Origin: QYOJ01 sp043810345
GTDB taxonomy: Bacteria; Bacteroidota; Bacteroidia; Bacteroidales; FEN-979
DNA: 39,533 bases
Reading direction: 5' to 3'
Assembly (NCBI GenBank): GCA_043810345.1
Contig: JBDROF010000108.1
Coordinates: forward strand, 1 to 39,533
Below the pieces are notes generated by a model. The model made no database searches. It was not told the DNA's origin and saw only the letters and a program-made list of their open reading frames with translations. Every line of letters starts with the position of its first letter. The stretch's first letter is position 1. Of the stretch, positions 7,656 to 15,810 are shown piece after piece. The translations under genes were made by a program, and so were the position numbers.

Positions 7656-7710
7656 CAATCTGTGTTCATCCGTGTTGCCGCAGCCATCTGCGTGATCCGT
7701 GTTCCAATTG

Positions 7711-7757
7711 TAAATAAGTGAAGAAGCGAGGTAGTAAGGTAGCGAAATAGCGAAATT
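7711..7757. repeat. Octad-periodic tract, AAATAGCG type
   Basis: 8-mers drift from AAGAAGCG through AGGTAGCG to AAATAGCG. The same AAATAGCG unit reappears at the end of the biotin carboxylase gene (12286-12312). Confidence 0.65.
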
Positions 7758-7767
7758 TTTATACTTT

Positions 7768-7792
7768 TACTTTTGCAAGTATTGTATTTTTG
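7768..7792 (+). promoter_or_regulatory. Two stacked -7 elements ahead of the leucine cluster
   Basis: TACTTTTG at 7768-7775 and TATTTTTG at 7785-7792 are both perfect TAnnTTTG matches, lying 36-60 bp upstream of the carboxyltransferase ATG at 7829. They probably drive the operon. A well-placed -33 TTTG is not evident for either. Confidence 0.4.
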
Positions 7793-7828
7793 TGAAATCT
7801 CTAACAATAGATCTTATTTTCATCCTGC

Positions 7829-9436
7829 ATGTTTCGTATTCAAAGTAAAATCGACACCTCGAGCCCGGAGTTCCAAGCGCAGAAAGAAGAATACCTGAAG
7901 ATCCTCGCTACTTACAAAGAACGGCTGGCCACTGTGATGAAGGGTGGATCAGATCAGGCGGTTCAGCGGCACAAGGAGCGCGGGAAACTGCTGGCCCGGG
8001 AGCGGATCGACCTGCTGGTCGATAAAAATACCCCGTTCATTGAGCTCTCCCCGATGGCAGCTTATAACCTGTACAATAATGAGTTCCCCTCTGCTGGTGT
8101 GGTGACCGGAATAGGCGTGATCCATCGGAAAGAGGTGATGATTATTGCGAACGATGCCACGGTAAAAGGAGGATCCTATACCAAAGAGACGATCAAAAAG
8201 CATGTCCGTGCCCAGGAGATCGCCATGGAAAACAGGTTGCCCTGTGTGTACCTGGTCGATTCGGGAGGGGTGTTTTTACCTGAGCAGTCCAACGTGTTTC
8301 CTGACAAATATCATTTTGGCCGTTTCTTCTTCAACCAGGCCCGCCTTTCGGCCGAAAAGATCCCGCAGATCGCTGTCGTAATGGGCTCCTGCACGGCAGG
8401 AGGCGCTTACGTGCCGGCCATGAGCGATGAAGCAATCATCGTCCGCAACCAGGGAACCATCTTTATCGGCGGACCTCCCCTGGTGAAAGCAGCCACCGGC
8501 GAAACGGTAACGGCTGAAGAGCTTGGCGGCGGAGAGATGCATACCATGATCTCCGGCGTGGCCGACCACCTGGCAGAAAACGACGTACATGCCATCCAGA
8601 TCTGCCGGAACATCTTTGAGTCGATCGAACGACGTGAATACCAGGAGTTGCCGACCACCCCTATCGAAGAGCCATTTTACGCCCCGGAAGAGCTTTACGG
8701 CATTCTTCCAATCGACGTACGGAAACCGGTTGACTCAAGGGAACTCATTGCCCGGATGGTCGACGGAAGCCTCTTCCATGAATTCAAGGAGAAATATGGT
8801 CTCACTCTTGTGACCGGTTTTGCCCGGATCATGGGGTATGAGGTGGGGATCCTGGCCAACAATGGAGTGCTTTTCTCGGAAACTGCGCTCAAGGGAGCCC
8901 ATTTTATCGAGCTCTGCACCGCCCGCAATATCCCGATCCTCTTCCTGCAGAACATCACGGGATTCATTGTGGGGAAACAATACGAACACGGGGGAATCGC
9001 TCGCGACGGCGCCAAGTTCGTGCATGCCACAGCCAATGCTAATGTCCCCAAATTTACGGTGATCTTTGGCGGATCATTCGGGGCCGGCAACTATGCCATG
9101 GCCGGACGGGCTTACGAACCGCGTTTCCTCTTCATGTATCCCAACTCCAAGATCTCTGTGATGGGCGGAGAGCAGGCATCTCAGGTGCTGATCACAGTAA
9201 AGGAGGAGCAGCTAAAAGCGAGAGGCGAAAAGCTCTCTCCCGAGGATCGTGAAAAGTTGCAGCAGTCCATCCTCCAGAAGTACGAAGAAGAGGGATCGGC
9301 CTACTTCAGTACGGCACGGCTCTGGGACGACGGCATCATCGACCCGGTCGATACCCGGAAAATCATTGGCCTCTCTATCGCCATCTCACAAAATAAGAAA
9401 TATCCGGAAACCAAATACGGTATCTTCAGGATGTAG
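7829..9436 (+). CDS. liuB: 3-methylcrotonyl-CoA carboxylase carboxyltransferase (beta) subunit
   Basis: This 535-aa carboxyltransferase moves the carboxyl group from biotin to 3-methylcrotonyl-CoA, giving 3-methylglutaconyl-CoA in leucine breakdown. It has the two crotonase-like halves of the acyl-CoA carboxylase beta family. Diagnostic segments are SPMAAYNLY, SCTAGGAYVPAMSDEAIIV, the GGGEMHTMISGVADHLAEND stretch, and the C-terminal ARLWDDGIIDPVDTRK. The last is typical of MCC/PCC beta chains. The neighbours, a hydratase and a full-length biotin carboxylase with its own biotin domain, select MCC rather than propionyl-CoA carboxylase. It opens the degradation operon downstream of two -7 elements. 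Geranyl-CoA carboxylase would be the main alternative. Confidence 0.93.
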   Translation: MFRIQSKIDTSSPEFQAQKEEYLKILATYKERLATVMKGGSDQAVQRHKERGKLLARERIDLLVDKNTPFIELSPMAAYNLYNNEFPSAGVVTGIGVIHRKEVMIIANDATVKGGSYTKETIKKHVRAQEIAMENRLPCVYLVDSGGVFLPEQSNVFPDKYHFGRFFFNQARLSAEKIPQIAVVMGSCTAGGAYVPAMSDEAIIVRNQGTIFIGGPPLVKAATGETVTAEELGGGEMHTMISGVADHLAENDVHAIQICRNIFESIERREYQELPTTPIEEPFYAPEELYGILPIDVRKPVDSRELIARMVDGSLFHEFKEKYGLTLVTGFARIMGYEVGILANNGVLFSETALKGAHFIELCTARNIPILFLQNITGFIVGKQYEHGGIARDGAKFVHATANANVPKFTVIFGGSFGAGNYAMAGRAYEPRFLFMYPNSKISVMGGEQASQVLITVKEEQLKARGEKLSPEDREKLQQSILQKYEEEGSAYFSTARLWDDGIIDPVDTRKIIGLSIAISQNKKYPETKYGIFRM

Positions 9437-9485
9437 GGACGCAGGGGCGTGAGACGTAAGACGTGAGACATGAAACCTGAAACAA
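9437..9485. repeat. Heptad-periodic tract
   Basis: Consecutive 7-mers such as GAGACGT and AAGACGT, drifting to GAAACCT. The tract starts at the first base after the carboxyltransferase stop codon and fills most of the gap to the hydratase gene. Confidence 0.7.
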
Positions 9486-9502
9486 GCAGTTAAATAACGA
9501 AG

Positions 9503-10294
9503 ATGACCAATATGTTTACCACACTCGAGACCTCAACAGACAACCGGGTATTCACCATCTGGCTGAACCGTCCGGAGGTACACAATGCCTTCAACACCAC
9601 CATGCTGGAAGAGCTGGCCGAATGCTTCCTCGACCTGCAATCCACGGATGCCGTGTGTGTGATCCTCCGCGGAAAAGGCAAATCGTTCTGTGCCGGAGCA
9701 GATCTCTCATGGATGAAAGAGGTGGCGAACAACACCTACGAAGTCAATTACCAGGAGAGCCTCCTGTTGTCGAAATGTTTCTACGCCATCTATACCTGTA
9801 CCAAACCAACCATCGCCCTGGTGCACGGAGCTTCCCTGGGAGGGGCGAACGGATTACTGGCCTCCTGCGATCTGGCCTATTGCACAGAGGATGCCACCTT
9901 CTCGCTGAGTGAAGTGAAGATCGGGATCGTACCGGCCTGCATCTCCCCATACGTGGTCAAGCGTGTAGGAGAATATGGTACCCGGGAGTTGATGCTCACC
10001 GGACGCCGGATCAACGGCAAGGAGGCGGAAGCCTTTCACCTGGTCAACAAAGCGGTTCCGGCCGGGCAACTCGATCCCAAAGCCGAAGAGACCATCCGGC
10101 ATTTGCGGACCAGTGGTCCAGCGGCCATGGCACACGGAAAAAAACTGATCCATGAAGTATCCAATAACCTCACCCTTCGGGAGGCTTATGACTTTACGGC
10201 CCGTATGATTGCCGACATCAGGTCATCCGATGAGGGACAGGAGGGGATGAACGCGTTTCTCGAAAAACGAAAACCAAAATGGGTAAAAGAATAA
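9503..10294 (+). CDS. liuC: Methylglutaconyl-CoA hydratase (enoyl-CoA hydratase family)
   Basis: This 263-aa crotonase-fold enzyme is expected to hydrate 3-methylglutaconyl-CoA to HMG-CoA. It shows the oxyanion-hole segments RGKGKSFCAGADLSWMKEV (about residues 53-71) and HGASLGGANGLLASCDLAY. The acidic segment SLSEVKIGIVPACISPYV holds the likely catalytic glutamate, and ELMLTGRRI follows. The second ATG (9512, MFTTLETS) is an equally plausible start. The last 16 bases overlap the biotin carboxylase gene, so the two are translationally coupled. The specific substrate is inferred from the position between the two MCC subunit genes. The family alone would also permit other enoyl-CoA substrates. 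Confidence 0.88.
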   Translation: MTNMFTTLETSTDNRVFTIWLNRPEVHNAFNTTMLEELAECFLDLQSTDAVCVILRGKGKSFCAGADLSWMKEVANNTYEVNYQESLLLSKCFYAIYTCTKPTIALVHGASLGGANGLLASCDLAYCTEDATFSLSEVKIGIVPACISPYVVKRVGEYGTRELMLTGRRINGKEAEAFHLVNKAVPAGQLDPKAEETIRHLRTSGPAAMAHGKKLIHEVSNNLTLREAYDFTARMIADIRSSDEGQEGMNAFLEKRKPKWVKE

Positions 10295-12306
10295 CGAAAA
10301 TCCTTATTGCCAACCGGGGTGAGATCGCTGTCAGGATTATGCGGACAGCCAAAAAAATGGGGATCCGCACGGTAGGGATCTATTCACGTATCGATGCCGA
10401 CTCCCTGCATGTCTCGATGGCCGATGAAGCGGTCTGCATCGGGGAGGCTGAACTCAGTGAGACCTACCTCAACATCTCGAAGATCATCGAAGTCGCAGGA
10501 GAGGAGAAGTGCAACGCCATCCATCCGGGCTACGGCTTTCTGGCCGAGAATGACGCTTTCGTGAACGCTTGCGACGAAGCCGGTATCCGGTTCATCGGTC
10601 CCAACGCCCACGCCATGCAGGTAATGGGCAACAAGATCGAAGCCAGGGCCTGGGCGAAGAAAAGCGGAGTCCCGATTACCGAAGGGCTTACCGGCACCAA
10701 AGAGGTGCTGCTGAAAGCCAGGGACAAGGTTGGTTTCCCTGTGCTACTGAAGGCGGCTGCCGGAGGAGGGGGCAAAGGGATGCAGATCGTCAGAGACGAA
10801 AAAGAGCTGGAAGAAGCTCTGGAAGCAACTGCCCGGCAGGCGAAGGCCTATTTCGGCGACGATACGGTCTACATTGAAAAGTACCTGGACGAACCCCGTC
10901 ACATCGAGATCCAGATCCTGGCCGACCTGCACGGGAATGTGATCCACCTCTTCGAACGCGAATGTTCGATTCAGCGCCGGTACCAGAAGATCATAGAGGA
11001 GTCGCCTTCCGCTACCCTCACCCCGGAGATCCGTGCACAGATGGGAGAAGCGGCCGTCCGCATCGGGAAAGAGATCGGCTACACCAGCGCCGGCACCATT
11101 GAGTTCCTGGTCGATAAAAACCTAAACTACTATTTCCTGGAGATGAATACACGTATCCAGGTAGAACACCCTGTCACTGAGCTGGTCACCGGGATCGACA
11201 TCGTGGAGGAGCAGATCAACATCGCCGAAGGGCAACCATTGCGTCTGAAACAGGAGGATATCCATCAGCACGGACATGCCATCGAGTGCCGGATCTACGC
11301 CGAAGATCCGGAGAACAACTTCCTCCCTTCCCCGGGGTTCATGACCCTGTACAGCGAGCCACAGGGAGACCACATCCGCATCGATACAGGCGTCACTCCC
11401 GGCACCGAGATCAAAAGCGCCTTCGACCCCATGATCAGCAAGTTGGTGGTGTGGGCAGAAACACGCAAACTGGCGGCCCGGAGGATGAACGAAGCGCTGG
11501 CCTTTTATGGGATCCACGGCATCCGAACCAACATTAGTTACCTTAAGAAACTGATCATCGGCAAGCCTTTTCTGACCAACAGCATCTCGACCAAATTCTG
11601 CGACGAACACACCGGGGAGATCGTGGCCGAGATACAGCAGGAGAAGGCAGAGCTCCCCCGGCACATCCTGCTTGCCGGATACCTCTTGCTGAGCCTCAGG
11701 CATGATTCCGCCACAGGCCTTCAACTTCAGGAACCAGGGGAGCTGTGGAGGAGGGTAGGATTCTGGAGGCACCGGATCCAGCTTGCCGTTTCCTGTGAAG
11801 ATGAAGAGTTCCCGGTTTTTATTTCCTGTTACTCCGATGAGGCTTTAACCATTGAGATCGCCGGGAAGAGTTACCATGCCAGGATACGCGACATCCAGCC
11901 CTCATTCCTCCAGTTTACGGTAAATGATGAGTCTTACCATATTCTCTTTTCTGAAGATCGCGATCACCGGGAGTACATCAGCATGGGTGGACATATCTTC
12001 CTGATGAAGCGACATGACTTTTTACCCAACGAGCTTTCCGCTGCCTCCCCCGAATCACAGGGTTCAGATCAGTCGCATGTGAGTGCCCCAATGCCGGGAA
12101 AAGTCATCAAGATCAATGTGAAACCAGGGGATAAGGTGAAGAAAGGAGCGGTGTTGCTGATCATCGAAGCGATGAAGATGGAGAATAACATTGTGGCTTC
12201 CCGTGAGGCAAAGATCAAAGAGGTGAATGTAGATCTTCAGCAATTGGTGGAGGTACATTCACCGTTGGTGGTGTTTGAGGAGGAAAATAGCGAAATAGCG
12301 AAATAG
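10279..12306 (+). CDS. liuD: 3-methylcrotonyl-CoA carboxylase biotin-containing (alpha) subunit
   Basis: This 675-aa subunit carboxylates its own biotin at the expense of ATP and passes the carboxyl group to the LiuB subunit. The biotin carboxylase domain (1-450) has KILIANRGEIAVRIMRTAKK, the ATP-grasp glycine loop KAAAGGGGKGM and EMNTRIQVEHPVTE. A linker domain follows. The C-terminal biotinyl domain carries EAMKMEN with the biotin-accepting lysine at residue 633. The end of the protein (EENSEIAK) is encoded by the start of an AAATAGCG octad tract, so the natural C-terminus has been replaced or extended by repeat DNA. The start overlaps liuC by 16 bases. Confidence 0.94.
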   Translation: MGKRITKILIANRGEIAVRIMRTAKKMGIRTVGIYSRIDADSLHVSMADEAVCIGEAELSETYLNISKIIEVAGEEKCNAIHPGYGFLAENDAFVNACDEAGIRFIGPNAHAMQVMGNKIEARAWAKKSGVPITEGLTGTKEVLLKARDKVGFPVLLKAAAGGGGKGMQIVRDEKELEEALEATARQAKAYFGDDTVYIEKYLDEPRHIEIQILADLHGNVIHLFERECSIQRRYQKIIEESPSATLTPEIRAQMGEAAVRIGKEIGYTSAGTIEFLVDKNLNYYFLEMNTRIQVEHPVTELVTGIDIVEEQINIAEGQPLRLKQEDIHQHGHAIECRIYAEDPENNFLPSPGFMTLYSEPQGDHIRIDTGVTPGTEIKSAFDPMISKLVVWAETRKLAARRMNEALAFYGIHGIRTNISYLKKLIIGKPFLTNSISTKFCDEHTGEIVAEIQQEKAELPRHILLAGYLLLSLRHDSATGLQLQEPGELWRRVGFWRHRIQLAVSCEDEEFPVFISCYSDEALTIEIAGKSYHARIRDIQPSFLQFTVNDESYHILFSEDRDHREYISMGGHIFLMKRHDFLPNELSAASPESQGSDQSHVSAPMPGKVIKINVKPGDKVKKGAVLLIIEAMKMENNIVASREAKIKEVNVDLQQLVEVHSPLVVFEEENSEIAK

Positions 12307-12312
12307 CGAAAT
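12286..12312. repeat. AAATAGCG octad tract overlapping the liuD stop
   Basis: About three copies of AAATAGCG carry the last codons and the TAG of the biotin carboxylase gene. The same unit ends the tract at 7711-7757. Confidence 0.75.
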
Positions 12313-12370
12313 TTGCACCACATCACTATAAAAAGTAAATTAAGTACGATAACATTAAACATAACCATAT

Positions 12371-13063
12371 ATGAACAAAGTAGTAAAAGACGCGTATGAT
12401 GCGATTCAGGGGATCGAAAGCGGGATGACCGTGATGTTCGGGGGATTTGGATTATGCGGGATCCCGGAGAACTGCCTGAAGGCGCTGGCCGAATCGACGA
12501 TCACCGGCCTCATCTGCATTTCCAATAATGCGGGGATCGATAATTTCGGGCTTGGGGTGTTATTGCGGAAGCACCAGATGAAAAAGATGATCGCCTCTTA
12601 CGTGGGCGAGAACAAAGAGTTTGAACGTCAGTTCCTTACCGGAGAGCTCGAGGTGGAGCTGATTCCCCAGGGCACCCTGGCAGAACGGATCCGGGCAGGT
12701 GGTGCCGGGATCCCGGCCTTTTTCGTTCCGGCAGGTTATGGTACGGAAGTACAGGGTACTAAAGAGGTCCGTGAATTCAACGGCAAACCACACATCTTGG
12801 AGCTGGGGATGACGGCCGATTTTGCCATCGTCAAAGCCAGATACGGGGATACGATGGGGAATCTGATCTACAACAAAACGGCCAACAACTTCAACCAGCC
12901 GATCGCCACAGCCGGTAAGATCACCATCGCCGAGGTAGAGGAGCTGGTCCCCTATGGTGATCTGGATCCAAACCATATCCATACTCCCGGAGTCTTTGTC
13001 CAACAAATCTTCCAGGGTAAAGACTATGAGAAACAGATCGAATTTGAAACTACACGGAGTTAA
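12371..13063 (+). CDS. scoA: 3-oxoacid (succinyl-CoA:acetoacetate) CoA-transferase subunit A
   Basis: This 230-aa alpha subunit of a family I CoA-transferase would activate the acetoacetate released by HMG-CoA lyase, using succinyl-CoA or acetyl-CoA as donor. It begins MNKVVKDAYDAIQGIESGMT and has the family signature VMFGGFGLCGIPE (about residues 17-29), then SNNAGIDNFGLGVLL and FVPAGYGTEV. The length is typical. The B subunit follows 19 bp downstream. Its place in a leucine pathway favours succinyl-CoA:3-ketoacid specificity over butyrate-type or glutaconate transferases, but the donor is inferred. Confidence 0.9.
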   Translation: MNKVVKDAYDAIQGIESGMTVMFGGFGLCGIPENCLKALAESTITGLICISNNAGIDNFGLGVLLRKHQMKKMIASYVGENKEFERQFLTGELEVELIPQGTLAERIRAGGAGIPAFFVPAGYGTEVQGTKEVREFNGKPHILELGMTADFAIVKARYGDTMGNLIYNKTANNFNQPIATAGKITIAEVEELVPYGDLDPNHIHTPGVFVQQIFQGKDYEKQIEFETTRS

Positions 13064-13082
13064 CCTTAACACACCAACAACT

Positions 13083-13739
13083 ATGTTTCTAGATAAAAAC
13101 GGAATAGCAAAACGGATCGCCCAGGAGTTGCAGGACGGCTACTATGTCAACCTGGGCATCGGGATCCCGACGCTTGTTGCCAATTACATCCCGGATGGGA
13201 TTGAGGTGATCCTGCAATCGGAAAACGGTCTATTGGGCATTGGCCCCTTCCCTGCCCCTGACGAGGTGGATGCCGACCTGATCAACGCCGGTAAACAAAC
13301 GGTTACTGCGATTCCCGGCGCTGCCTTTTTCGATTCGGCCAGCAGCTTCGCAATGATCCGGGGAGGCCATATTGACCTGACGGTGCTGGGCGCTTTCGAA
13401 GTATCTGAAAAAGGCGATATTGCCAGCTGGAAAGTGCCTGGTAAACTGATTAAAGGAATGGGTGGGGCGATGGACCTCGTGGCGGCAGCCAAAAACATCA
13501 TCGTAGCGATGCAACACACCGACAAAGAGGGGAATTCCAAACTGCTCAAACAATGCACGCTTCCCCTGACTGGTGTCAACTGCGTGAAACGGATTGTGAC
13601 CAACCTCGCCGTGATTGATGTGGTGGAAGAGGGATTCAAGCTGATCGAGCGGGCTCCCGGCGTGAGTGTCGAGGAGATCCAGCTAGCGACCGAAGGGAAT
13701 CTGATCATTGAGGGGGAAATCCCGGAGATGCAGGTATGA
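13083..13739 (+). CDS. scoB: 3-oxoacid CoA-transferase subunit B
   Basis: This 218-aa beta subunit starts at MFLDKNGIAKRIAQ. A longer in-frame reading from 12954 would lie inside scoA and is rejected. The catalytic glutamate is in LQSENGLLGIGPFP, where CoA is carried as a thioester. Further family landmarks are GIGIPTLVANYIPDG, GGHIDLTVLGAFEVSEKGD and LTGVNCVKRIVTNLAV. It forms the active heterodimer or heterotetramer with the product of the preceding gene, and it closes the pathway from leucine to acetoacetyl-CoA. Confidence 0.92.
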   Translation: MFLDKNGIAKRIAQELQDGYYVNLGIGIPTLVANYIPDGIEVILQSENGLLGIGPFPAPDEVDADLINAGKQTVTAIPGAAFFDSASSFAMIRGGHIDLTVLGAFEVSEKGDIASWKVPGKLIKGMGGAMDLVAAAKNIIVAMQHTDKEGNSKLLKQCTLPLTGVNCVKRIVTNLAVIDVVEEGFKLIERAPGVSVEEIQLATEGNLIIEGEIPEMQV

Positions 13740-13778
13740 CCCCCACTCCTGTGAGACTTTCTCAAAAGAACAAAAATG

Positions 13779-13862
13779 AACCACAAAGTAACACGAAGGA
13801 TTTGAAAATCAGACCATATGCCTTTGTGCGACTTTGTGTAATCCTTTGAGTCCTTTGTGGTT
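13779..13862. repeat. Long imperfect inverted repeat between scoB and the lyase genes
   Basis: The left arm 13779-13802 begins AACCACAAAG and ends AAGGATT. The right arm 13840-13862 begins AATCCTT and ends CTTTGTGGTT. The middle of each arm differs. Between them is an 8-bp-periodic CTTTGTG series. The element is related in style to the octad repeats at 6.1 and 7.6 kb and could fold as an RNA hairpin between the two halves of the cluster. The remainder of 13740-13915 shows nothing else. Confidence 0.65.
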
Positions 13863-13915
13863 AAATCTTATTAAAACAACTTCAGAAAAATTTCAGACAA
13901 ATAAAAACATGACGA

Positions 13916-14923
13916 ATGAATTATCCCAAAAAAGTAACGATAGGTGATATCACGGTGCGGGACGGGTTTCAGCATGAAGAGAAGTTCATCCCGACCGAAG
14001 CGAAGATCTGGCTGGCCGAGGAGCTGATCCTGGCAGGATTCCGGCACATTGAGGTCACTAACATGGGTAACCCAAAGGGGATGCCGCAGTTCAAAGATGC
14101 AGATGAGGTGCTGAAAGGGATCAGATCGAGTAAAAAAATTGCTCATTTACTCGACAAGGTATCACTAACTACCATCACCATCCGCGAGAAGGCAGTTGAA
14201 CGTGCCATTGAAGCCCGGAAGGAGGGCTGGGGTCCCGACCGGATCCTCTTCATGGTCTCCACGAGCGAGTCGCACCATAAGACCAACTCGGGACTGAACC
14301 TGGACGATTACTGGAAGATGGCTGAGAAATACATCCCGCTGGCCCAAGATGCAGGGTTGAAAGTGAACGGGACGGTGAGTACGATCTGGGGTTGTCCGAT
14401 CGAAGGGCCGACCGACATGAACAAGGCGATTGAGTTTACCAAACGGTGGCTGGATATCGGAGCCAACGATGTGGAACATGCCGATCATGATGGTTCCGCA
14501 TCACCGGACCGGGTTTACAAATACTACTCGATGCTGCTCGATTCAGGCGTCAGGGTGGAGAAACAGATCGTCCACTTCCACCAGACACGCGGCTGGGGAC
14601 TTGCCAATGTACTGGCTGCCATGGAGGCCGGAATGGTCAACTACGAATCGACCATGGGCGGCATCGGGGGGCAACCGGCCAACTTTGTGGATGGTGTTCC
14701 CGTTGCCGGAACTGGTGCTTATTACTATAAGGATCCAAACCTTGTCGGTCTTATCTCAACCGAAGACATGGTGGTAATGATGGACGAAATGGGGATCGAC
14801 ACGCAACTGGACGTTGATAAAGTCCTTGAGATTGGTGCCATGGTAGAACGCATTGTTGGTCGACGCCTCCGTTCGGAAGCCATCAAGAATGGCCGTATCC
14901 CGAAGTCCCTTACCGGCCGCTAA
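13916..14923 (+). CDS. HMG-CoA-lyase-family (DRE-TIM) protein lacking the active-site cysteine
   Basis: This 335-aa metal-dependent TIM-barrel enzyme of the HMGL/isopropylmalate-synthase superfamily keeps the R15-D16 pair of the first strand (TVRDGFQHEE). It also has the conserved STIWGCPIEG loop near 155-164 and the metal-binding HFH at 220-222. However, the glycine loop that normally reads GGCP in HMG-CoA lyase is GIGGQP at 249-254, so the cysteine is a glutamine (Q253). It also has a longer C-terminus (GRRLRSEAIKNGRIPKSL). The stop overlaps the start of the next lyase gene. It may be a related C-C lyase or synthase, or a non-catalytic partner of the next gene product. Confidence 0.8.
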   Translation: MNYPKKVTIGDITVRDGFQHEEKFIPTEAKIWLAEELILAGFRHIEVTNMGNPKGMPQFKDADEVLKGIRSSKKIAHLLDKVSLTTITIREKAVERAIEARKEGWGPDRILFMVSTSESHHKTNSGLNLDDYWKMAEKYIPLAQDAGLKVNGTVSTIWGCPIEGPTDMNKAIEFTKRWLDIGANDVEHADHDGSASPDRVYKYYSMLLDSGVRVEKQIVHFHQTRGWGLANVLAAMEAGMVNYESTMGGIGGQPANFVDGVPVAGTGAYYYKDPNLVGLISTEDMVVMMDEMGIDTQLDVDKVLEIGAMVERIVGRRLRSEAIKNGRIPKSLTGR

Positions 14924-15771
14924 TGGTCACCTTCATCGAATCGCCGCGGGAGGGAATGCAGGGAGTGGATCACCTGATCCCGACCGAAGCCAAGATCCGT
15001 TTTATCAATGCACTCCTTCAAACCGGCTTCCATACGGTGGAACTGGGAAGTATCGTCAACCCGAAGATCGTCCCTCAGATGGCCGATACCCTGGAGGTGA
15101 TCCGGTACCTCGATCTTTCTGACACGAAATCGGAAAGGATGGTGCTGGTTATGAGTAGTACAGGAGCTGAACGGGTTGCCCCGGTGGAGGAGATTTCGAT
15201 CCTGGCTTATCCCTTCTCCTTTTGCCCCTCCTTTCTGATGAACAATGTCCGCGCAACGGTAAACCAGGCCTTGAATACGACCGGCGAGGTGGCCAACCTC
15301 TGCATAAAAAGCGGGAAAAAAGCGGTGATCTACATCTCGTATGCCTTCGGGAATCCGTACGGAGATCCCTGGAGCATCGATCTGCTTCTGAAGTGGGTCA
15401 GAATACTGAAGAAGATGGGTATTCGTGCCATCCCCCTTTCCAACGTCTCCCTGGAGATCAGTCCCTCTTTGATTGAACAGGTCTTTACCGCACTGACCCG
15501 TGAATTCCCGGATATGGAGTTCGGACTGCATCTGCATACAAACCGCAAGGATTATTATGCTAAGATTGATGCTGCCTACAAAGCCGGCTGCCGGCGCTTT
15601 GATACCGTCATCAACGGCCAGGGAGGATGTCCGGTGTCAGGACAGGAGATGATGGGCAACCTGGCCACCCAGAACCTGGTCTCTTTTTTACAACAAAAAG
15701 GGATCCCGGATGGCCTGGACCCGGATGCCCTGCATCGGTCAGTGATGATTGCAAATGAAATTTATCGGTAG
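14923..15771 (+). CDS. liuE: Hydroxymethylglutaryl-CoA lyase-like protein
   Basis: This 282-aa protein is the better candidate for HMG-CoA lyase, which splits HMG-CoA to acetyl-CoA and acetoacetate. It keeps the metal-binding HLH at 203-205, the glycine loop GQGGCPVSGQEMMGN with C236 and N246, and the loop AFGNPYGDP. The first-strand motif is SPREGMQ rather than PRDGLQ: the arginine is kept, but the metal-ligand aspartate is replaced by glutamate (E10). The gene begins one base inside the preceding paralogue, so the two are co-translated. Given the substitution, function with the partner gene is possible. The assignment rests on the loop and context. Confidence 0.78.
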   Translation: MVTFIESPREGMQGVDHLIPTEAKIRFINALLQTGFHTVELGSIVNPKIVPQMADTLEVIRYLDLSDTKSERMVLVMSSTGAERVAPVEEISILAYPFSFCPSFLMNNVRATVNQALNTTGEVANLCIKSGKKAVIYISYAFGNPYGDPWSIDLLLKWVRILKKMGIRAIPLSNVSLEISPSLIEQVFTALTREFPDMEFGLHLHTNRKDYYAKIDAAYKAGCRRFDTVINGQGGCPVSGQEMMGNLATQNLVSFLQQKGIPDGLDPDALHRSVMIANEIYR

Positions 15772-15778
15772 GAATTGT

Positions 15779-15786
15779 TATATTTG
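15779..15786 (+). promoter_or_regulatory. Bacteroidota -7 element before the acyl-CoA dehydrogenase
   Basis: TATATTTG matches TAnnTTTG and lies 24 bp before the ATG at 15811. This suggests that the dehydrogenase can be transcribed separately from the lyases. Confidence 0.35.
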
Positions 15787-15810
15787 TCGAAGAAGGATAA
15801 TCGCTATTTT

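Noticed and set aside
7414..7807. Minus-strand open frames of 78 and 119 codons, and similar ones at 6004-6212, with peptides like NTKTPRHK
   Set aside because: They are translations of the octad repeats. The same peptides recur wherever the repeat occurs, and no promoter or family is seen.
11122..11772. 216-codon minus-strand open frame within liuD
   Set aside because: It is antisense to the biotin carboxylase domain and has no recognisable motif.
12954..13082. Longer start for the CoA-transferase B subunit
   Set aside because: The extension lies inside scoA and shows no family sequence. The protein family begins at the ATG at 13083.
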